From the NCBI GenBank assembly GCA_003650305.1, contig QMOV01000003.1:1-64000 (forward strand): a DNA stretch of 64,000 nucleotides, written 5' to 3'. Source of the DNA: Bacteroidota bacterium. Its GTDB lineage: Bacteria; Bacteroidota; Bacteroidia; Flavobacteriales; Flavobacteriaceae. The translations under genes and the position numbers were made by a program. How positions within the stretch are numbered: position 1 is the stretch's first letter; each line of letters opens with the position of its first letter. The notes under the pieces were generated by a model. That model did not search any database, was not told where the DNA came from, and saw only the letters and a program-made list of their open reading frames with translations. Below, in pieces: positions 51,071 to 61,202 of this stretch.

Positions 51071-52099
51071 ATGATAAAAAACGATTTATTTTTAAGAGCT
51101 TTAAAAGGCGAAACTGTAGAGCGTCCTCCTGTTTGGATGATGCGTCAAGCTGGACGTTATTTACCTGAGTTTATTGCAATCCGAGAAAAGTATGATTTTT
51201 TTACACGTTGTAGAACTCCAGAACTCGCAAGCGAAATTACAGTACAACCCATTCGTCGTTTTGGTATGGACACAGCAATCCTGTTTAGCGATATTTTGGT
51301 AATTCCTCAAGCTATGAATATTGAGGTGCAAATGAAACCTGATTTTGGACCTTATCTACCAAATCCTGTGCGTGACCAAAAAGGAGTAGATAATGTAATT
51401 GTTCCAGATGTAAATATGGAATTGGATTATGTGATGCAGGCTATAAAAGCTACCAAAGAGATTCTTAATAACGAAATTCCATTAATTGGTTTTGCTGGTT
51501 CTCCATGGACTATTTTATGCTATGTTGTGCAAGGCCAAGGCAGTAAAACCTTTGATAAGGCAAAGGAATTTTGTTTCACTAATCCTGTTGCTGCACATCA
51601 ATTATTGCAAAAAATTACAGAGACGACTATTGCTTATTTAAAAGCAAAAGTAAAAGCTGGAGTTGATGCTGTTCAAATTTTCGATTCTTGGGGAGGAATG
51701 CTATCTCCAGTCGATTATCAAGAATTTTCATGGCAATATATCAATCAAATTATTGAGGCATTAAAAGATGACGCTCCAGTAATAGCTTTCGGAAAAGGAT
51801 GTTGGTTTGCGCTTGAAGAAATGGCAAAAAGCAATGCTTCCGCATTAGGAGTCGATTGGACCATTACACCTCAAAATGCACGTTATTTAACTGGTGGAAA
51901 TATCACGCTTCAAGGTAATTTTGATCCTTCTCGCTTATTATCGCCTCCTTCTGAAATTAAAAAAATGGTGATACAAATGATTAACGATTTTGGTAAAGAC
52001 AAATATATCGTTAATTTAGGTCATGGCATTTTGCCTAATATTCCGTTAGATCATGCCAAAGCGTTTATTGATGCAGTAAAGGAATATAAGCCCAATTAA
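51071..52099 (+). CDS. hemE: Uroporphyrinogen decarboxylase
   Basis: [39 protein letters not shown]. Confidence 0.97.
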   Translation: MIKNDLFLRALKGETVERPPVWMMRQAGRYLPEFIAIREKYDFFTRCRTPELASEITVQPIRRFGMDTAILFSDILVIPQAMNIEVQMKPDFGPYLPNPVRDQKGVDNVIVPDVNMELDYVMQAIKATKEILNNEIPLIGFAGSPWTILCYVVQGQGSKTFDKAKEFCFTNPVAAHQLLQKITETTIAYLKAKVKAGVDAVQIFDSWGGMLSPVDYQEFSWQYINQIIEALKDDAPVIAFGKGCWFALEEMAKSNASALGVDWTITPQNARYLTGGNITLQGNFDPSRLLSPPSEIKKMVIQMINDFGKDKYIVNLGHGILPNIPLDHAKAFIDAVKEYKPN

Positions 52100-52147
52100 C
52101 CTTGGCAAAAGAAAAAATAGTAGAAACAGGAAATAAACAAAAAAGTT

Positions 52148-53137
52148 ATGTTCCCATTAAGACGAAATAGAAGATTAAGAACCAACGAAGCTATTCGTTC
52201 ATTAGTTCGAGAAAACACTATTACACCAAACGATTTTTTAGTGCCACTTTTTGTTGTTGAAGGCAAAGGTGTAAAAGAAGAGATTGCCTCCATGCCAAAC
52301 TACTTTAGATTCAGTTTAGATTTATTGGAGAATGAAGTAAAGACACTTTGGTCGCTTGGTTTAAAATCAGTCTTATTGTTCGTAAAAGTTTCAGATAATT
52401 TAAAAGACAATGCAGGAACAGAAGCCTTAAATCCAAATGGTTTAATGCAACGTGCTATTAAAACTGTAAAAAATGCATGTCCAGAAATGTTAGTAATGAC
52501 AGATGTTGCGTTAGATCCTTATTCCTCTTATGGACATGATGGGATTGTAGAAAATGGCAAAATCATCAATGATGAAACTGCCGATGTTTTAGCAGAAATG
52601 AGCATTTCTCACGCAAAAGCTGGAGCCAATTTTGTTGCACCAAGCGATATGATGGATGGTCGTATTCTTACTATTCGTGAAGCTTTGGAAGACCAAGGGT
52701 TTATAGACACAGGTATTATGAGTTATTCTGCAAAATATGCTTCTGCTTTTTATGGTCCTTTTCGTGATGCTTTAGATTCTGCTCCTGTTGATTTGGTAAA
52801 CGTGCCAAAAAATAAAAAAACATATCAAATGGATTTTGCTAATCGTTATGAGGCACTTCGCGAAACCGAAATGGATATTGATGAAGGAGCAGATATTGTG
52901 ATGGTAAAACCAGGAATGACTTATTTAGACATTGTTAGAGATGTGAAAAACGAATTTGATGTTCCAGTTGCAGTATATCAAGTTAGTGGCGAATATGCAA
53001 TGATAAAAGCAGCAGCAGAAAAAGGCTGGTTAAATCACGATCAGGTAATGTTAGAAAGTACGCTCGCTTTTAAAAGGGCTGGAGCAGATATTATCGCCAG
53101 TTATTTTGCTAAAGATATTGTAAAATTGATTTCGTAA
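52148..53137 (+). CDS. hemB: Delta-aminolevulinic acid dehydratase
   Basis: RRNRRLRTNEAIRSLVRENT, GADFVAPSDMMDGR-type motif (AGANFVAPSDMMDGR), VMVKPGMTYLDI. Confidence 0.97.
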   Translation: MFPLRRNRRLRTNEAIRSLVRENTITPNDFLVPLFVVEGKGVKEEIASMPNYFRFSLDLLENEVKTLWSLGLKSVLLFVKVSDNLKDNAGTEALNPNGLMQRAIKTVKNACPEMLVMTDVALDPYSSYGHDGIVENGKIINDETADVLAEMSISHAKAGANFVAPSDMMDGRILTIREALEDQGFIDTGIMSYSAKYASAFYGPFRDALDSAPVDLVNVPKNKKTYQMDFANRYEALRETEMDIDEGADIVMVKPGMTYLDIVRDVKNEFDVPVAVYQVSGEYAMIKAAAEKGWLNHDQVMLESTLAFKRAGADIIASYFAKDIVKLIS

Positions 53138-53160
53138 ATTAGCATCAAGAAAAATCATTC

Positions 53161-54240
53161 ATGGGTTTACTCTTTTTATATGCATTCACCTCTGTTTTCA
53201 TTTCCTTCTTGTGTTCAATTCTCGAAGCTGTGTTATTAAGTGTTTCTCCTACTTTTATTAATTTAAAAAAGAAAGAAGGAAAAACATTTGCTACTTCTCT
53301 TGAAACTTTAAAAAAAGATATCGATAAGCCTCTTATTGCCATACTAACCTTAAACACGATTGCGCATACAGTTGGTGCTATTTTAGTAGGTGTCCAAGCC
53401 GAAAAAGTATTTGGCAATGGAGATAATTCAATCTTGATTGTTTCTGCGCTAATGACGATATTGATTTTAGTTGCTTCCGAAATAATACCAAAAACAATAG
53501 GTGCAACCTATTGGAAACAATTAGCAGGAATTTCTACAACAGTTTTAAATGCCTTAATATTTTTCTTCACATGGACAGGTATTATTTGGGTTTTACAATT
53601 ATTTACAAAACTATTTGGTAAAAACACAAAAGGTAAAAGTGTATTAAGCCGTGAAGATTTTCATGCTATGGCTGATATTGCACAAGAAGAAGGTGTTTTT
53701 CTAGAATCTGAAAGTACTATTATAAAAAACCTTATCAACTTTAAAGCAGTTCTTGTTACGGATATTATGACCCCACGAACAGTTATGAAAATAGCTTCAG
53801 AAAAGATGAAAATTCAAACCTTTTATGATGAAAATCCGAATTTGAAATTTTCTAGGATTCCTATTTATGGAAACAATACAGATGAAATTTCTGGATATTT
53901 TTTAAAAGACAATTTGCTAGAAGCAATTATAAAAGGAAATGGAGGGAAAACATTAAAATTTATACAACGTGAATTACTGTTTACTACAAGAAATATCCCA
54001 ATTCCTGAGTTGTTTGAAATCTTAATCGCTAAACGAGAACATATTGCTTTAGTGGTTGATGAATATGGATCTGTAAGTGGATTGGTAACACAAGAAGATG
54101 TAATCGAAACCCTTTTAGGGTTGGAAATTATGGATGAAAGCGACAATGTAGCTGACTTACAACTATTAGCGAGAAAAAGTTGGGAAATAAGAGCAAAACG
54201 CCTTGGTATTATTGATGAAAAAAAACCTGAAAACGAGTGA
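53161..54240 (+). CDS. CNNM/CorC-type hemolysin family protein with CBS domains
   Basis: DUF21-like TM region, DIMTPRTVMK, HIALVVDEYGSVSGLVTQEDVIETLLGLEI. Confidence 0.92.
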   Translation: MGLLFLYAFTSVFISFLCSILEAVLLSVSPTFINLKKKEGKTFATSLETLKKDIDKPLIAILTLNTIAHTVGAILVGVQAEKVFGNGDNSILIVSALMTILILVASEIIPKTIGATYWKQLAGISTTVLNALIFFFTWTGIIWVLQLFTKLFGKNTKGKSVLSREDFHAMADIAQEEGVFLESESTIIKNLINFKAVLVTDIMTPRTVMKIASEKMKIQTFYDENPNLKFSRIPIYGNNTDEISGYFLKDNLLEAIIKGNGGKTLKFIQRELLFTTRNIPIPELFEILIAKREHIALVVDEYGSVSGLVTQEDVIETLLGLEIMDESDNVADLQLLARKSWEIRAKRLGIIDEKKPENE

Positions 54241-54710
54241 GTACTTGCACAATAGAAACACCTCTTGGTATTGCTAAAATAGTTGGAGATTCAAACGGAA
54301 TCAGTTCAGTTTCAATTTTAAATTCTAACGAGGATGTTTCAATTATTATTCCTGAAGAACTTCAGGATTGCATATATCAGCTTCGAGATTATTTTAAAGG
54401 AGAGCGTGAAAACTTCAGTTTAAAACTAAATCCGCAAGGAACAGAGTTTCAAAAAAAAGTTTGGCGCAAATTACAAACTATTCATTTTGGTAAAACCATA
54501 TCTTATCTTGAACTTTCAAAACAATTAGGTGATGTAAAAGCTATTCGAGCAGTAGCCAATGCAAACGGTAAAAATCCACTTTGGATAATTATACCTTGTC
54601 ATCGTGTTATTGGTAGTAATGGTAGCTTAACAGGATATGCTGGAGGATTGCATAGAAAACAATGGTTATTAGAGCATGAAAGCCCTTATAAACAACAATC
54701 TCTGTTTTAA
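54237..54710 (+). CDS. Methylated-DNA-[protein]-cysteine S-methyltransferase
   Basis: IPCHRVIGSNGSLTGYAGG; GTG start overlapping upstream stop. Confidence 0.94.
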   Translation: MSTCTIETPLGIAKIVGDSNGISSVSILNSNEDVSIIIPEELQDCIYQLRDYFKGERENFSLKLNPQGTEFQKKVWRKLQTIHFGKTISYLELSKQLGDVKAIRAVANANGKNPLWIIIPCHRVIGSNGSLTGYAGGLHRKQWLLEHESPYKQQSLF

Positions 54711-54777
54711 TCTTGTTCACACAAAGTGAAAATCTCATCTTAAATTACTATATTTAATTCTAATTAAAGACACTCCA

Positions 54778-55935
54778 ATGAAATTTCTAAAAAAGCTTTT
54801 AAAGTGGATAGTTATTCTATTCGGCTTACTCATTATTACACTTTATATTTTTGATTATGATTACTTATTAAAAGCAGTAAGAACTATATATGGAAAAGGA
54901 CATAAAACTGCTTATTTAGAAGACTATAAAGTGTTTGATAACAGAACTATTGAAAAAGGGACTGCACAACCTTGGAATTTACACAAAGACTACAATACAG
55001 TAAAAGAAACTGAAACACTTACAACTCTAAATAATGATAAAGGAACTATTGCTTACCTTATTATAAAAAGCGACAGTATTTGGTTTGAAAATTACTACGA
55101 TGGCTTTAATAAAGACTCTAAAAGTAATTCGTTTTCTATGGCAAAAAGTATGATTTCTGCATTGTTAGGAAAAACCATTATGGAAGGTAAAATTAAAAGT
55201 TTAGATCAACCAGTAAGTGATTTTTATCCAGAGTTTAGTGAAGGATTGGCCGCTAAAATGACTGTTGGCGATTTGTCGTCTATGGCTTCTGGTTTAAATT
55301 GGGACGAAGCTTATTATTCGCCTCTTTCAATTACAACAAGAGCTTACTTTGATGATGATCTTAAAAAATTAATTCTTGGTTTAAAAGTTGTTGATGAGCC
55401 AGGAAAAAGTTATAAGTATTTAAGTGGAAGTACTCAACTTTTAGGAATGGTAATTGAAAAAGCCACTGGTGTAAAATTATCCGATTATTTAAGCGATAAC
55501 TTTTGGAGGCCAATGGGAGCAGAGAACAAAGCGTTTTGGCAAATTGATAGCGAAGAAAGTGGGCTAGAAAAAGCCTATTGCTGTATTGCTAGTAATGCGC
55601 GTGATTTTGCACGCTTTGGAAAATTATACAAACAACATGGTAAATGGAATGGTAAGCAAATATTAGATTCGGCTTTTATCGTAAAATCAACAACGCCTCG
55701 TTTTGCTGAGAGTCCTGAATATGGTTACGGTTGGTGGTTGGCAAATCATCATGACAAAAAGATATTTTACATGAGAGGACATTTAGGACAATTGGTTATT
55801 GTTATTCCTAAAGATGATGTTATTATTGTCCGTTTAGGACATAGAGTTGAATTACCAAAAGATATGGAAATAGAACCGCATTCACCAAATTTTTATACAT
55901 ATATTGATGAAGCCTATAAAATGATGGATAAATGA
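54778..55935 (+). CDS. Beta-lactamase/serine hydrolase family protein
   Basis: FSMAKSMISALLGKTI (SxxK), YKYLSGSTQLLGMVIEKATG. Confidence 0.92.
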   Translation: MKFLKKLLKWIVILFGLLIITLYIFDYDYLLKAVRTIYGKGHKTAYLEDYKVFDNRTIEKGTAQPWNLHKDYNTVKETETLTTLNNDKGTIAYLIIKSDSIWFENYYDGFNKDSKSNSFSMAKSMISALLGKTIMEGKIKSLDQPVSDFYPEFSEGLAAKMTVGDLSSMASGLNWDEAYYSPLSITTRAYFDDDLKKLILGLKVVDEPGKSYKYLSGSTQLLGMVIEKATGVKLSDYLSDNFWRPMGAENKAFWQIDSEESGLEKAYCCIASNARDFARFGKLYKQHGKWNGKQILDSAFIVKSTTPRFAESPEYGYGWWLANHHDKKIFYMRGHLGQLVIVIPKDDVIIVRLGHRVELPKDMEIEPHSPNFYTYIDEAYKMMDK

Positions 55936-56645
55936 TTAGCAAACTCCAATTAGAAAACATACTTTTTATGGACATTGAAACCGTTCCAGAGGTTCAACAT
56001 TTTTCTGATTTGAATCAAACTAAACAAGACCTTTGGGAGCAAAAATCGCAATATCAACGTAAAGATGAATTTACAGCTCAAGAATTTTATCCAAGAGCAG
56101 GAATTTGGGCAGAGTTTGGCAAAATTATTTGTGTTTCGGTTGGCTATTTTACTTATTTAAGCGATGTAAGAACTTTTAGGACAACTTCTTTTTATGGTGA
56201 TGAAATTAAAATTTTAAAAGATTTTAAAAATCTTCTTATTTCACATTTTAGCCAAGCAAAACATTTATTGTGTGCTCATAATGGTAAGGAATTTGATTTT
56301 CCTTATATAGCACGTCGTATGATAATTAACAATCTAGAACTACCATATAAACTCAACTTATTTGGTAAAAAGCCATGGGAAGTTCCTCATTTAGATACTT
56401 TAGATTTATGGAAATTTGGAGATTATAAAACCTATACATCTTTAAAATTATTGACTAATGTACTAGGGATTCCCTCTCCAAAAGATGACATTGATGGTAG
56501 TGAAGTCTATCATGTTTACTATGAAGAAAACAATATCGACAGAATTATTAATTATTGCGAAAAAGACACTATTGCAGTAGCTCAAATACTCTTAAGGCTT
56601 CGCGGCGATGATATATTAAATGAAGAAGAAATAATTCATATATAA
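55932..56645 (+). CDS. 3'-5' exonuclease (PolB-exo-like, RNase H fold)
   Basis: ILFMDIETVPEV, CAHNGKEFDFPYIARRM, YCEKDTIAVAQILL. Confidence 0.9.
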   Translation: MISKLQLENILFMDIETVPEVQHFSDLNQTKQDLWEQKSQYQRKDEFTAQEFYPRAGIWAEFGKIICVSVGYFTYLSDVRTFRTTSFYGDEIKILKDFKNLLISHFSQAKHLLCAHNGKEFDFPYIARRMIINNLELPYKLNLFGKKPWEVPHLDTLDLWKFGDYKTYTSLKLLTNVLGIPSPKDDIDGSEVYHVYYEENNIDRIINYCEKDTIAVAQILLRLRGDDILNEEEIIHI

Positions 56646-56939
56646 AATTAGCCACTGAAAAAAATTATAGCATCAATATCTTTTTTGTTAATAATATTAA
56701 TCTTTGTAGAAGTTTTAATGTTTTTTGAAAACTTATGAATGCTTTTTTTAATCTATAAGTAGGTTCAGGTAAATTTGAAAAAACATTCATAAGTTAAATT
56801 CATGGTAGATTTGGGAATCTATAAGACTAATTTGGGGACTGCTAATATGAAACTAAATTTTGAATAAATCAGTTTAAAAGCGTAATAAATCGATGAAATG
56901 CTTAAAATTTTAACATTTAATTTCTTAGTTAAGTTATTT

Positions 56940-57590
56940 TTAACTCATTTCTGGAATTTCTCCAGCGATAATTAAAACTCCTTCTGTCGCATTTTTTATA
57001 TCTTCAACTGAAACTCCTGGAGCACGTTCTAAAAGTTTAAAACCTTTTTCTGTAACATCCAACACTGCAAGATTAGTTACAATTTTTTTTACACAACCAA
57101 CTCCTGTTAAAGGCAACGAGCATCTTTTAAGAAGTTTAGATTCACCTCGCTTATTGGTATGCATCATTGCAACTATAATGTTTTCTGCACTTGCAACTAA
57201 ATCCATAGCTCCACCCATGCCTTTAACCATTCTACCTGGAATTTTCCAATTGGCAATATCTCCGTTTTCGGCTACCTCCATAGCTCCAAGAATAGTTAAA
57301 TCAACATGTTGTCCTCTAATCATTGAAAAACTAAGAGCAGAATCAAAAAAACTGGCTCCAGGTAAAGTAGTTATGGTTTGTTTTCCTGCATTAATAATAT
57401 CGGCATCCTCTTCTCCTTCAAAAGGAAAGGGTCCCATTCCTAAAACACCATTTTCGCTTTGAAAGTCAACATCAATATCTTCTCTTACAAAATTTGCTAC
57501 AAGTGTTGGAATACCAATTCCAAGGTTAACATAGTAACCATCTTTTACTTCTTTTGCAATTCGTTTTGCAATTCCGTTTTTATCTAACAT
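56940..57590 (-). CDS. scoB: 3-oxoacid CoA-transferase subunit B
   Basis: VNLGIGIPTLVANFV, ENGVLGMGPFP, MVKGMGGAMDLV. Confidence 0.94.
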   Translation of the reverse strand: MLDKNGIAKRIAKEVKDGYYVNLGIGIPTLVANFVREDIDVDFQSENGVLGMGPFPFEGEEDADIINAGKQTITTLPGASFFDSALSFSMIRGQHVDLTILGAMEVAENGDIANWKIPGRMVKGMGGAMDLVASAENIIVAMMHTNKRGESKLLKRCSLPLTGVGCVKKIVTNLAVLDVTEKGFKLLERAPGVSVEDIKNATEGVLIIAGEIPEMS

Positions 57591-57602
57591 AAATTTAATG
57601 TG

Positions 57603-58304
57603 TTAATTTCTTTGTCTAACTGTACGTTGCTCAATTCTTTTCTCATGTTTTTCGCCTTGAAAAATACGTTGCACAAAGATTCCTGGTATATGAACTTGGT
57701 TAGGATCTAATGTTCCTACTGGAACTAGTTCTTCTACCTCAGCTACTGTAATTTTTGCTGCGCCACACATATTTGGATTAAAATTTCTAGCAGAACCTTT
57801 AAAAATTAAATTTCCTGCTTCATCACCTTTCCATGCTTTTACAAAAGCAAAATCGGCTTTAAAGGCATATTCCAACACATGCATTTTATCATCGAACTCA
57901 CGAGTTTCTTTTCCTTCGGCGACTTCGGTGCCATAACCTGCTGGAGTATATATTGCAGGGAAACCTGCTTGTGCAGCTCTGCAGCGTTCGGCAAGTGTGC
58001 CTTGTGGAATAAGCTCTACATCCAATTCGCCACTTAACATTTGGCGTTCAAACTCATCATTTTCACCTACATAGGAAGAAATCATTTTTTTTATCTGGTG
58101 CTTTTGAATTAATAAGCCCAAACCAAAATCGTCAACTCCTGCATTATTAGAAATACATGTAAGTTCTTTTACATTTAGTTTAACCAATTGGTCAATACTG
58201 TTTTCAGGTATTCCACACAAACCAAAACCTCCCAACATTAAGGTCATATTATCGGCAACACCTTGTAATGCCTCAGTAACATTATTCACTTTTTTGTTAA
58301 TCAT
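57603..58304 (-). CDS. scoA: 3-oxoacid CoA-transferase subunit A
   Basis: [58 protein letters not shown]. Confidence 0.94.
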   Translation of the reverse strand: MINKKVNNVTEALQGVADNMTLMLGGFGLCGIPENSIDQLVKLNVKELTCISNNAGVDDFGLGLLIQKHQIKKMISSYVGENDEFERQMLSGELDVELIPQGTLAERCRAAQAGFPAIYTPAGYGTEVAEGKETREFDDKMHVLEYAFKADFAFVKAWKGDEAGNLIFKGSARNFNPNMCGAAKITVAEVEELVPVGTLDPNQVHIPGIFVQRIFQGEKHEKRIEQRTVRQRN

Positions 58305-58371
58305 TTATACAAAATTTAGTGCTTGAAAATTACGAAATAAAAAAGGTATTCTAAAAAGAACCCATAGGATT

Positions 58372-60705
58372 TTAAAAATCAATTTCTGGGTCATCGTCAA
58401 GCGCATTTTTTCTTTCGCTTTTCTCTTCTTGATGTTTTCCACAATCTAATACTATAGACAAATCTTCTGGCTCATCGAAATCGTCTTTTGATACATTTAG
58501 TGTTTCATCGTTATAACAGCTTTTCATGTACAATGCCCAAATAGGCAATGCCATTGAAGCGCCTTGACCATAAGTAATTGTTTCAAAGTGAGCCGCTCTA
58601 TCTTCGGCACCAACCCAAACTCCAGTTACTAAATTTGGTACCATTCCCATAAACCATCCATCACTTTGGTTTTGTGTAGTTCCTGTTTTTCCAGCAATTG
58701 GATTATCAAATTGATAAGGATAGCCTGTAATTATTTCTTTATATACTGGCTGGTCTCCTGAAGAAGTATGTCTTAATCTTGTTCCTGAACCTCCTTGAGT
58801 AACGCCTTCTAATAAATTAATAGTGACATACGCTACTTCTTTGCTTAATACATCTTTAGTCTCTGGAGCGAATTGATATAATATAGTCCCATTTTTATCT
58901 TCAATACTCGTAATCATTACTGGTTTTGTATAAACTCCCTTATTTGCAAAAGTAGAATATGCTGCAACCATTTCGTAAACACTTAAATCTGGTGTTCCTA
59001 AAGCTATTGATGGCACTGGAAGAATATCCTGTTCGATACCCAAACTATGTGCTAAATCAATAACTGGCTGTGGTCCAATTTTATCCATTAATCTTGCTGT
59101 AACAGTATTTACAGAATTGGCCAAAGCATTTTTTAGAGTTCGTATGTTTCCATATTTTTCGCCTGAATTTTTAGGACACCATTCTTCTGGGTTTCCATAT
59201 TTATTTTTTTCAATGCAAAAAGGAGAATCCGGAAGCGTATCACAAGGCGATAAGTGTAATTGATCTATAGCAGCTGCGTAAACAAAAGGTTTAAAAGTAG
59301 AACCTATTTGACGTTTCCCTTGTTTTACCATGTCGTACTGAAAATGCTTATAACTAACGCCACCAACCCAAGCTTTTACATGTCCTGTTTGGGGTTCCAT
59401 AGACATCATTCCTGTTCTTAAAAACGATTTGTAATACCGCATAGAATCCATTGGCGTCATTATTGTATCTATTTCACCTCTCCATGAAAACACACTCATT
59501 TTGGTTGGTTTATAAAAGGATGCCTTAATTTCTTCATCTGCTTTTTTTAAATCATATTTCATTTTCCGCCAACGTTCAGATTGTTTTATGGAACGTCTCA
59601 TTAAAGTATCGATTGCTCCATATGTGAGTTCTAAAAAGGGAGCTGTTGGATTTCGTCTTGCTGTATTTTGATAAAAAAATTCTGCTTGAAGTCTTGGCAT
59701 ATGTTGAGCTACAGCATCTTCAGCATATTGTTGCATACGTGAGTCTATTGTAGTATATATTTTTAAACCATCTTTGTAAATACTATATTTTGAGCCATCA
59801 GGTTTTCGATTTGCTTTATTATTTACCCAATCTTTCATAAAGCCTTGTAAATAAGCTCTAAAATAGGTAGCCAATCCTTCACGATGAGATTCTGGAGTAT
59901 ATCTTAAATCTAATTCTGTTTTCTGTAAAGAATCTTTAACGGTTTCAGTAATGTAATCGTATTTTCCCATCTGGCTTAAAACAACATTCCTTCTGTTTTT
60001 AGTCCCTTCTGGATTTCTATGAGGTCTTGGATTGTACAATGAAGAGTTTTTAAACATCCCAACCAACATAGCCGACTCTTTTAAATTCAACTCTTTTGGT
60101 TCTTTGCCAAAGTAAATTCGTGCAGCACTTCTAATACCATCCGCATTGTTTCCAAAATCATAAATATTGAAGTATTGTGCTATGATTTCTTCTTTAGTGT
60201 ATTGCCGCTCTAACCTAATAGCAATAATCCATTCTTTAATTTTTTGGGCTATTCTTCCTAAAGTGCTTTTAGAGCCTTCTCCATGAAACAATTGTTTTGC
60301 TAATTGTTGAGATATTGTACTTGCGCCTCCACCTCTTCCCATTTTTACCATAGCTCTCAATGTTCCTCTAGCATCAACACCTGAATGCTTATGAAATCGC
60401 ACATCTTCTGTAGCTATAAGTGCATCAACCAAATGCTGTGGTAATTCTTTATAATCGACCGGAGTTCTATTATCGTTAAAATAAAATTTGCCAAGTGTTT
60501 CTCCATCTGAAGAAATAATTTCTGTAGCAAGGTTTGTTTTAGGGTTTTCTAAAATAGTATGATCAGGCATTTCACCAAAAGCTCCCCAAGATGCAAGTAA
60601 AAAGAGTAATACTATTACTAATAATCCGCCAGAAAAGAGCATCCAAAACCATCGAATATAGTTCGAAAAAATTAATTTTTTCTTCGTTTTCTTTTTTGCT
60701 GTCAT
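58372..60705 (-). CDS. Penicillin-binding protein 1A (transglycosylase/transpeptidase)
   Basis: ATEDVRFHKHSGVDARGTLRAM, QIGSTFKPFVYAAAI, GKTGTTQNQSDGWFMG. Confidence 0.95.
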   Translation of the reverse strand: MTAKKKTKKKLIFSNYIRWFWMLFSGGLLVIVLLFLLASWGAFGEMPDHTILENPKTNLATEIISSDGETLGKFYFNDNRTPVDYKELPQHLVDALIATEDVRFHKHSGVDARGTLRAMVKMGRGGGASTISQQLAKQLFHGEGSKSTLGRIAQKIKEWIIAIRLERQYTKEEIIAQYFNIYDFGNNADGIRSAARIYFGKEPKELNLKESAMLVGMFKNSSLYNPRPHRNPEGTKNRRNVVLSQMGKYDYITETVKDSLQKTELDLRYTPESHREGLATYFRAYLQGFMKDWVNNKANRKPDGSKYSIYKDGLKIYTTIDSRMQQYAEDAVAQHMPRLQAEFFYQNTARRNPTAPFLELTYGAIDTLMRRSIKQSERWRKMKYDLKKADEEIKASFYKPTKMSVFSWRGEIDTIMTPMDSMRYYKSFLRTGMMSMEPQTGHVKAWVGGVSYKHFQYDMVKQGKRQIGSTFKPFVYAAAIDQLHLSPCDTLPDSPFCIEKNKYGNPEEWCPKNSGEKYGNIRTLKNALANSVNTVTARLMDKIGPQPVIDLAHSLGIEQDILPVPSIALGTPDLSVYEMVAAYSTFANKGVYTKPVMITSIEDKNGTILYQFAPETKDVLSKEVAYVTINLLEGVTQGGSGTRLRHTSSGDQPVYKEIITGYPYQFDNPIAGKTGTTQNQSDGWFMGMVPNLVTGVWVGAEDRAAHFETITYGQGASMALPIWALYMKSCYNDETLNVSKDDFDEPEDLSIVLDCGKHQEEKSERKNALDDDPEIDF

Positions 60706-60707
60706 AA

Positions 60708-61202
60708 TTAATTCTTACCCTGCATTTTCTCTATTCTAAATCCAATATCTGTAATGCCTTCGAGATTTTCTATACCTCTAACACTACCATTTTCTCTCAT
60801 AGCATGTTGAATATTAACTTTATATTCTCCGCTTTCAGTAAAAACAACAGCTTCTTTATACCATAATTTATTTTCTTTTACATCTGAAAATCCTGTGCCT
60901 AAAAATTCTCCATTTGGTTTTGTCATTAAATACTCTAAAGTATCTTTTGTTACTTTTCCGTTCGGAAAATTCATTTCAACTATTAAAAACAAATTACTGT
61001 ATTTAAAATCGGAAGTGTTTCTAATATTTACAAACAAATTATATTGGTTAGTTGTGTCTGGAGGAGTGATGATAAACTCAATAATGGAATCTTTATGCCA
61101 ACTATTAGTTATGGTTTTATACTCATCGAAAACTTGACTAGAATCGCAAGATGTAAATCCTAATATAATGACTATAAAAAGAGACCATGAATTATTTCGC
61201 AT
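60708..61202 (-). CDS. gldH: Gliding motility lipoprotein GldH
   Basis: Lipobox FTSCDSSQVFDEYKTI; FPNGKVTKDTLEYLMTKPNGEFLGTGFSDVKENKLWYKE; adjacent to PBP1A. Confidence 0.88.
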   Translation of the reverse strand: MRNNSWSLFIVIILGFTSCDSSQVFDEYKTITNSWHKDSIIEFIITPPDTTNQYNLFVNIRNTSDFKYSNLFLIVEMNFPNGKVTKDTLEYLMTKPNGEFLGTGFSDVKENKLWYKEAVVFTESGEYKVNIQHAMRENGSVRGIENLEGITDIGFRIEKMQGKN

